The notes below the pieces were generated by a model that was given only the letters and a program-made list of their open reading frames with translations, made no database searches and had not been told where the DNA came from. A stretch of DNA of 64,000 bases from Bacteroidetes bacterium UBA1935. GTDB taxonomy: Bacteria > Bacteroidota > Bacteroidia > Chitinophagales > Chitinophagaceae. Below, in pieces: positions 58,736-64,000 of the stretch. Made by a program: the position numbers and the translations under genes. The DNA is taken from positions 152,407 through 216,406 of the forward strand of contig DDFF01000013.1 of NCBI GenBank assembly GCA_002337045.1, in the 5' to 3' direction. Numbering within the stretch: the first letter of the stretch is position 1; every line of letters begins with the position of its first letter.

Positions 58736-60745
58736 TTATTTCAGTGTTTCGCCCAGCCATTTGTAGAACTCACGATGCCAAGCCACACCATTCTGCGGAT
58801 GCAGTATCCAGTGGTTCTCGTTCGGGAAATACAGCAGCTTGCTCTTAATACCTTTCAGTTGCGCAGCCTGGAAAGCTTCAAGGCCTTGCTCTATAGGTAC
58901 GCGATAGTCTGTACCACCTTGTATAATCATGATAGGTGTATTCCACTTATCTACAAAATTGCTCGGGTTGAATTTTGCATAGCTAACCGGTGTTGGTTTC
59001 TTCCAGTACGCACCTTCAATATCCCAGTTGGCAAACCACAGTTCTTCTGTAGTACCATACCAGCTCTTCAGGTCAAAAAGGCCATCGTGTGCAATGAAAG
59101 ATTTGAACCTGTTGTTGTGCATACCTGCCAGCATAAACACACTGTAGCCACCATAGCTAGCACCCACACAACCCAGCCTGTCACGGTCTACATAGCTTTC
59201 TTTAGCTACATCATCTATAGCAGCCAGATAATCGCGCATTGGTTGTCCGCCCCAGTCTTTACTAATGTCTTCGTTCCACTGTACACCCCAACCCGGCATA
59301 CCACGGCGGTTTGGTGCTACTACTATATATCCGTTAGCAGCCATCAACTGGAAGTTCCAACGAAAGCTGTAGAATTGTGACAGTGCAGATTGTGGCCCAC
59401 CCTGACAATACAACAACGTAGGGTATTTTTTCTTCGGGTTGAAGTCTGGCGGGTAGATAACCCATACACCCATTTGTTTACCATCGCTGGTAGGTACCAT
59501 ACGCAGTTCTGTACGGCTCAGTTTTATCTTATTATATGCAGCAGCGTTCTCGTGCGTCAATGGTTCCATTACGCCATTGGTAGTATTTACCAGATACAGT
59601 TCAGCAGCGTGGTTCATATCTGTACGCGATACTACAAGGCCGTTTTTAGCAAGGCCTACAATACCGTTGATGTCAAACTTGCCCTGTGTTATCTGGCTAA
59701 CTGGCATTAATATCTTAGCACCCAGATGGCTTGGTATACCTACCTGATACAATTGCTGTGTACCCCTGTACGGTGCAGTAAAGAAGATACGGTGAGATGT
59801 GCTATCCCATGTAAAACCTTCGGCAGTACCATCCCATGCGCTTGTCAGGTTGCGTTTCCATTCTGGTTTCGCAATGTCTATTACCACGATGTCTACTTTA
59901 TCAGCCTCAAAGCCATCACGCTTCATACTGGTAAATGCCATAAAGTGACCATCAGGACTGAAAGACGGAGCCATGTCATAACCCTCCATACCTGCAGTCA
60001 GGTTGGTAGTTTTGCCAGTAGCTATATCGTAGTGGTAGATGTCTGTATTCGTACTTTGTGCATATTCCTTACCTACTTTCTTTTTGGTAACATATACTAT
60101 GCCTTTACTATCAGGAGTAAACATGAAATCCTCAGCACCACCAAAAGGCTTCTGCGGACAGTCGTACGGTTCACCCGCCATCAGATCTGTCTGATTGCCT
60201 GTAGCAACCTCTACCAGAAATACGTGCGAGTATTTACCATCTTCCCATGTATCCCAGTGACGGTAGTTCAGGTCTGTATAAGCCTGCAGTGTAGTCTTAG
60301 GCAGGTCTTTGTAGATGTCTGTACCATTCATAGGTGTTATCAGTACATCTTTGCTGTAGATAACATATTTACCATCAGCAGACAGCCTTACGTTTTCAGC
60401 GCCTTCAATATTCCATTTCTTTGCTTCACCACCTTTAGGATATACAACTGATATCTCTTTTTCACCAGACACAACAAATGCTGATTGTTTATCCTTGAGT
60501 TTTTTATCCTCATCAGCAGTCATTTCTGTCACCTTCCCACTCAACAGGTTCATCTTATACCTTTTAGTGGTACTCTTTTCGGTAGTCCAGTCTGTTTGCT
60601 TAACACTGTAGTAAAGCGTTTTGCCACTCTTGCTTACTTCTTCACCACTCACACGCTTCAGGCTCCAAAGCATTTCTGGCGTCATACGGTTTTGTGCATG
60701 TGCATGTGCAGCCAGCAGCAAAAGCGGTAATAACAGTTTTTTCAT
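58736..60745 (-). CDS. S9 family serine peptidase (dipeptidyl-peptidase type)
   Basis: 669 residues: a signal peptide (MKKLLLPLLLLAAHAHA), an N-terminal beta-propeller of about 400 residues (with repeats such as PSFSPDGHFMAFTSM and WDSTSHRIFFTAP), and a C-terminal alpha/beta-hydrolase domain with the nucleophile GASYGGY near residue 532, the acid GGTDYRVP near 616 and ENHWI with the catalytic His near 647. This is the prolyl oligopeptidase fold; relatives in Bacteroidota are DPP5-like dipeptidyl peptidases of the periplasm. The exact specificity is not decided by sequence. Confidence 0.92.
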   Translation of the reverse strand: MKKLLLPLLLLAAHAHAQNRMTPEMLWSLKRVSGEEVSKSGKTLYYSVKQTDWTTEKSTTKRYKMNLLSGKVTEMTADEDKKLKDKQSAFVVSGEKEISVVYPKGGEAKKWNIEGAENVRLSADGKYVIYSKDVLITPMNGTDIYKDLPKTTLQAYTDLNYRHWDTWEDGKYSHVFLVEVATGNQTDLMAGEPYDCPQKPFGGAEDFMFTPDSKGIVYVTKKKVGKEYAQSTNTDIYHYDIATGKTTNLTAGMEGYDMAPSFSPDGHFMAFTSMKRDGFEADKVDIVVIDIAKPEWKRNLTSAWDGTAEGFTWDSTSHRIFFTAPYRGTQQLYQVGIPSHLGAKILMPVSQITQGKFDINGIVGLAKNGLVVSRTDMNHAAELYLVNTTNGVMEPLTHENAAAYNKIKLSRTELRMVPTSDGKQMGVWVIYPPDFNPKKKYPTLLYCQGGPQSALSQFYSFRWNFQLMAANGYIVVAPNRRGMPGWGVQWNEDISKDWGGQPMRDYLAAIDDVAKESYVDRDRLGCVGASYGGYSVFMLAGMHNNRFKSFIAHDGLFDLKSWYGTTEELWFANWDIEGAYWKKPTPVSYAKFNPSNFVDKWNTPIMIIQGGTDYRVPIEQGLEAFQAAQLKGIKSKLLYFPNENHWILHPQNGVAWHREFYKWLGETLK

Positions 60746-60776
60746 ATAGTCGGTTGTTAGCTTTGTAAATTTAATA

Positions 60777-62285
60777 TCATTTCACAGGAGGTTTATCCCG
60801 TTTTTCGGGGGATGCTTCCATTCTAGGTTTAGGCTTCAGGCGTGGTTCAAAGTCTATAGTCATATCCCAGCCTGCCTTCATGGGTATACCTTCTTTATAT
60901 GGTATTACATTCTCGGGTTGGCGTTTCTCAAACAGATCGCCGGTGTCCCATTTACCATTCTTATTCTCGTCTACTATGATGCGCATGCTGTAGTTGGCAG
61001 GGCTTATCTTCCTCATTTTCACCATCGTATCAGTTACGGGTTTGAAGTAGATGGTATCCTCACCATTGTTTATCAGCAGCAGATATTTGCGGTCTTTATA
61101 CTTCTCAGGCAGGCGTATATCCAGCACACCATAGTCTTCATCGTACTTGGTACGGAAAGTGTATTTAGATGGCAGGGCATCATTACCCATACTATCTTTG
61201 GCAAATGCCTTCAGGAAGCGTACGGTGTATACTGCATCTTCCTTCCACTGTATATCTATAAGTACTTCCTGTTTCTTAGTCGTATCAGTTTTTATTACAA
61301 ATGGCACTTCTATATCTATACCCGCACTATCGCGTGTTACAAATATTTTGTTCTTATTAATGGTATCAGGATGTTTTACAAATACCAGTTTCAGTGGTTT
61401 ATTTACATCTACCGTACGTTTGTTGATGTTAGTAGTATCTGCCTCTACACTGTACTGTACTACTTCACGTTTACTATCCTTAACACCTTTTCTATCAGCA
61501 GCTTCAGCCATTTTAGGCTTGTCCTTCTTCAGCACATTGGTATCTATTATCTCTTCTTTAAAAGACTTCAATACAATGCTGCTAACTACCTCACTTACAG
61601 GTGCTACGGTACTGTCTATAAAACCAATCATTTCACCTTTACCATCATACACCAGATTGCCATTGGCATCGTGCAGGGCATATATATGAAAGCGTTTGTA
61701 TGGCAACCCCTTGAAGCTGAACTTACCACCATCCGTCACTTTGGTAACGTAGGAAGGCTTTTGCTTTACCACCACACTGTCCGATAGTTTGGCATCGTAC
61801 AGTAATATAAATGTACCCGTATCGGGCATACCCGATGCTGCATCATACACAATACCATCCAGGTTCAGCGAATCGAAATACGAGCCTGTACTGAATGTAT
61901 AAGTATATCGTGGAAAAGGATTGCCCTCGTGCATATCCTTAATGGCATTGTTGGTGCTGATACGGTAAGTGGTATTGGGTTGCAACAGCGAATCTGTAAT
62001 GCGTATAGTCACTTTCCTACCTACTGCTGTTACCGTCATGGGCAGTGTAAGCAATGGTGATATCTGTACCTCTGTAGCAGGATTGTTTAATTCTACATAC
62101 TCATTAAACGACATCTCTATCTTACTGACCCTGTTACTGAGCTGAGAATCTGCGGGACTGATGGCCAGCAGTTTGGGTGGCTTGGTATCTTTATTTCCAC
62201 CCGATGGTGGTACGATATTGGCACAACCTACTGCAAGCACTGCTGTCAGGAAAAATATAACGGACCGTAATACGGGTAATTTCAT
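60777..62285 (-). CDS. Ig-like domain lipoprotein
   Basis: 502 residues with a lipoprotein signal (MKLPVLRSVIFFLTAVLAVGC). After a short linker (PPSGGNKDTKPPKLL), an Ig-like Big_5 domain (PADSQLSNRVSKIEMSFNEYV, cited by PADSQLSN and SFNEYV) covers about residues 40-130, then a second beta domain (LPYKRFHIYALHDANGNLVYD) and a C-terminal beta region (VDENKNGKWDTGDLF). It is a common, uncharacterised Bacteroidota family of outer membrane lipoproteins. It lies 31 bases upstream of the S9 gene on the same strand. Confidence 0.8.
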   Translation of the reverse strand: MKLPVLRSVIFFLTAVLAVGCANIVPPSGGNKDTKPPKLLAISPADSQLSNRVSKIEMSFNEYVELNNPATEVQISPLLTLPMTVTAVGRKVTIRITDSLLQPNTTYRISTNNAIKDMHEGNPFPRYTYTFSTGSYFDSLNLDGIVYDAASGMPDTGTFILLYDAKLSDSVVVKQKPSYVTKVTDGGKFSFKGLPYKRFHIYALHDANGNLVYDGKGEMIGFIDSTVAPVSEVVSSIVLKSFKEEIIDTNVLKKDKPKMAEAADRKGVKDSKREVVQYSVEADTTNINKRTVDVNKPLKLVFVKHPDTINKNKIFVTRDSAGIDIEVPFVIKTDTTKKQEVLIDIQWKEDAVYTVRFLKAFAKDSMGNDALPSKYTFRTKYDEDYGVLDIRLPEKYKDRKYLLLINNGEDTIYFKPVTDTMVKMRKISPANYSMRIIVDENKNGKWDTGDLFEKRQPENVIPYKEGIPMKAGWDMTIDFEPRLKPKPRMEASPEKRDKPPVK

Positions 62286-62403
62286 TTGCCCTCAAAAATA
62301 AGATTTAAGATGTGTTTTACATCTGTTTAGTTGAAAACTACGTAGGTTTACCAAACAATTAGCTTTCATAGCTGTTCTCTTAACTGAAACAATCATTTTT
62401 AAT

Positions 62404-62949
62404 ATGCTGACAAGTTTTTTGCTGATGTTCAAATTCTTCTTTTTTACACCCCCTGCACCAAAGGGTGATGTACCTAAAAGCATCTACGATTTCAAGGTAG
62501 AAGCACTGACAGGTGGAACGATTGATTTTGCTAAATATAAGGGCAAGAAGATATTGATTGTCAATACCGCATCTAAATGTGGCTTCACTCCGCAATACGA
62601 AGATTTGCAGAAGCTGTACGAGAAATACAATTCAAAACTGGTGATTGTGGGCTTCCCTGCCAACAACTTCATGTCGCAAGAGCCGGGTGATAATGCAGAG
62701 ATTGCCGGCTTCTGTAAAAAGAACTATGGTGTTACCTTCCCGATGGCTGCCAAAATAAGTGTTAAAGGCAAGAACATGGCGCCCATCTACCACTGGCTGA
62801 CGGAGAAAGAATACAACGGCTACGATAATTCAAGTGTTAAATGGAACTTCCAGAAATACCTGATTGACGAAAAAGGTAACCTGATTGCCATATTCGGTTC
62901 TCGTACCAATCCGATGGATAAAGAAGTAATCAGTGCAATAGAAAAATAA
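62404..62949 (+). CDS. Glutathione peroxidase-like thiol peroxidase
   Basis: 181 residues of the GPx family. An N-terminal hydrophobic stretch (FLLMFKFFFF) may be a membrane anchor or signal. The catalytic cysteine is in NTASKCGFTPQYEDL near residue 59; the tryptophan and asparagine of the tetrad are in KWNFQKYL. The usual FPCNQFGGQEPG reads FPANNFMSQEPG, so the position of the resolving cysteine and the tetrad Gln are Ala and Asn; a Cys in AGFCKK may take over. It probably uses thioredoxin rather than glutathione. Confidence 0.88.
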   Translation: MLTSFLLMFKFFFFTPPAPKGDVPKSIYDFKVEALTGGTIDFAKYKGKKILIVNTASKCGFTPQYEDLQKLYEKYNSKLVIVGFPANNFMSQEPGDNAEIAGFCKKNYGVTFPMAAKISVKGKNMAPIYHWLTEKEYNGYDNSSVKWNFQKYLIDEKGNLIAIFGSRTNPMDKEVISAIEK

Positions 62950-62971
62950 GCTTTAACAATACTTTACGGCG

Positions 62972-63014
62972 TGCCTCATTGGTAAATGATCTTTACTAAT
63001 GGGGCATTTTTATT
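62972..63014 (+). terminator. Terminator after the peroxidase gene
   Basis: A 15-base stem with two wobble pairs (TGCCTCATTGGTAAA against TTTACTAATGGGGCA, five-base loop TGATC) is followed by TTTTTATTT. Confidence 0.85.
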
Positions 63015-63130
63015 TAAAGCATTTATAACGAATGTATTTTATAAACAACTATTTATCAATAAAATAGAAAATAAATAAAATATTCGAGTACTAAAATTTA
63101 TACATATAACATAATCGATCTGTATTGTAT

Positions 63131-63146
63131 TGTGACTTTTGTCACT
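63131..63146. promoter_or_regulatory. CRP/FNR-like palindrome upstream of the heme-motif lipoprotein
   Basis: TGTGACTTTTGTCACT: TGTGA and TCACT separated by six bases, one base short of the TGTGA-N6-TCACA consensus, with perfect GTGAC/GTCAC inner arms. It is about 107 bases before the ATG at 63253, in AT-rich DNA. A CRP/FNR-type regulator could bind there; this is inference from the pattern. Confidence 0.4.
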
Positions 63147-63252
63147 AAATATCATCGTATGGATATATACATTCATACTAACAATGCTAAGTGTCATGCG
63201 TTTGTAAACAGTGAACATAGTCATTGTTATTTACATTATCAATCAAAACAAT

Positions 63253-63717
63253 ATGAAACGTAGGATTATAGCATTTGCAACACTGGGTATGACAGCTATC
63301 ATATTCAGCAATTCTTGTTCAAAAAGCAAGAGCAACACCACCAACATCAGTGCACATAATGGCAACGAAAGCCATAATATGGGGCAAAACTGTATGAACT
63401 GTCATAAGCAAGGTGGTCAGGGTGAGGGATGGTTCAATGTTGCTGGTACGGTATATAACAGCGGCAAAACCTCCACTTTTGCAAATGCCACGGTAAAACT
63501 TTACACAGGCCCTAACGGTACAGGCACACTTAAGTATACTGTAAACGGCGATGCCAAAGGCAATTTCTATACTACAGAATCTATAGACTTTGGCAGCGGG
63601 CTATACCCTGTTGTAGAAGGCAGCAGCGGACAGGTAAACTATATGCCCGATATGGTAACAAGCGGCCAGTGCAATAGCTGCCATGGTATTTCTACCGGCA
63701 AAATCTGGACTCAATAA
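63253..63717 (+). CDS. Lipoprotein with two CxxCH heme-type motifs
   Basis: 154 residues from the ATG at 63253, with a lipoprotein signal (MKRRIIAFATLGMTAIIFS, then NSC). Two CxxCH motifs are present, CMNCH near residue 47 and CNSCH near residue 143, at opposite ends of a Thr/Gly/Ser-rich beta domain (KLYTGPNGTGTLKYTVNGD). This suggests a surface or periplasmic di-heme c-type protein, or a metal-binding one if heme is not attached. No distal ligand can be named. A CRP/FNR-like site lies upstream. Confidence 0.75.
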   Translation: MKRRIIAFATLGMTAIIFSNSCSKSKSNTTNISAHNGNESHNMGQNCMNCHKQGGQGEGWFNVAGTVYNSGKTSTFANATVKLYTGPNGTGTLKYTVNGDAKGNFYTTESIDFGSGLYPVVEGSSGQVNYMPDMVTSGQCNSCHGISTGKIWTQ

Positions 63718-63752
63718 TCACTTCAGCTTAAAGCATACGGTTAATACAAAAA

Positions 63753-63781
63753 GAGAAGTGCCCCCATAAGAGGCACTTCTC
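63753..63781. terminator. Shared terminator of heme-motif lipoprotein and end gene
   Basis: GAGAAGTGCC (63753-63762) pairs with GGCACTTCTC (63772-63781) around a nine-base loop. It lies between converging genes. Confidence 0.8.
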
Positions 63782-63803
63782 AAATATTACATAACTAATT
63801 GTA

Positions 63804-64000
63804 TTACAGTTGAGTAGCAGTGTAAACTACATCTACAGTATAAGTACCTGCAGGGTAAGCGAAACCAGGTGTAGCATTGTATTGGATGCTGAATGTTTGG
63901 TTACCACCGTTGTTACAGTTTGTCAACAGGTTTTGTGCAGTTGCACTCAGGTCAGCATAGCTAGATGCGCTGAATGGAGAAGCGATAGCACCACCGGTTG
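63804..64000 (-). CDS. C-terminal end of a secreted surface protein (partial)
   Basis: A leftward frame with no stop back to the window edge, ending at a TAA at 63804-63806. The visible 64 residues read ASPFSASSYADLSATAQNLL and then, after a short gap, PGFAYPAGTYTVDVVYTATQL. The Ala/Thr/Tyr-rich beta pattern and the GTYTVDVVYTAT ending resemble secreted fimbrial or WxL-like and spore-coat-U-like domains; I cannot assign a family. The start is outside the window. Confidence 0.6.
   Translation of the reverse strand, partial: TGGAIASPFSASSYADLSATAQNLLTNCNNGGNQTFSIQYNATPGFAYPAGTYTVDVVYTATQL

Noticed and set aside
60918..61787. A 289-codon frame on the + strand
   Set aside because: Antisense to the Ig-like lipoprotein gene; composition (Tyr/Phe/Ile-rich without helices or motifs) is typical of a shadow frame.

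Overview
The window comes from the chromosome of a member of the Bacteroidota, most likely of the Chitinophagales/Chitinophagaceae type. The evidence is: secreted proteins with type IX secretion (T9SS) C-terminal sorting domains of both type A and type B; TAnnTTTG-type -7 promoter elements a few bases upstream of start codons; no clear Shine-Dalgarno sequences; a b558-type three-gene succinate dehydrogenase operon; and phylum-specific families (DUF6048, DUF6452, DUF4105/Lnb, GHICC-type OmpA). The assignment below phylum level is inference.

Layout. 1-4.3 kb: end of an OmpA-type gene, then a leftward operon pheT - coiled-coil protein - DUF6452 - DUF6048. 4.7-6.4 kb: dnaB, with DnaA-box-like sites upstream. 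6.5-16 kb: a small lipoprotein, a secreted hydrolase, DUF1697, a KUP potassium transporter, lpxK, a GNAT acetyltransferase, a T9SS type B protein and a large SPFH protein. 16.4-30.4 kb: mostly rightward housekeeping genes (purM, uvrC, DUF983, a biotin carboxylase, a ZIP transporter, TraB/GumN, a FAH hydrolase, bestrophin, SMR, ung, plsC, DUF2520) plus a tRNA-Met(CAU). 30.4-50.9 kb: almost all leftward, with a small-membrane-protein gene, a dehydratase/LolB-like/LolA/deacetylase block resembling the accessory part of aryl-polyene or flexirubin clusters, a KdsB-like protein with altered motifs, aroK, cinA, thioesterase, SDR, a PKD/T9SS protein, DUF4105/Lnb, sdhCAB, a rhodanese, a T9SS type A protein, a PASTA protein and ddl. 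51-52.4 kb: mtaB. 57-64 kb: xth, a heme-binding protein, an S9 peptidase, an Ig-like lipoprotein, glutathione peroxidase, a two-heme-motif lipoprotein and the end of a secreted protein.

The accessory part is 52.4-56.6 kb. A stand-alone RepA/DnaB-like ATPase with a C-terminal helix-turn-helix is followed by two arrays of hairpins whose arms are built from a 7-base word (TTGTCCA and its complement TGGACAA, mostly every 9 bases). Two small genes, an AT-rich orphan membrane protein and a GIY-YIG nuclease, are each enclosed by an inward-facing pair of the same 34-base repeat, and each stop codon lies 6-7 bases from its repeat. The two cassettes use different repeat variants, matched within each pair. 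This is the best candidate in the window for an undescribed mobile or regulatory system.

Other points of note: DnaB carries a glycine-rich, acidic C-terminal tail ending in DEDAPF, like the tip of single-stranded DNA-binding protein; the KdsB-like protein has lost the canonical CTP and metal motifs; three small genes of 30-44 codons are annotated; and several convergent gene pairs end inside shared hairpins. No rRNA, CRISPR array, integrase, transposase or insertion sequence was seen.
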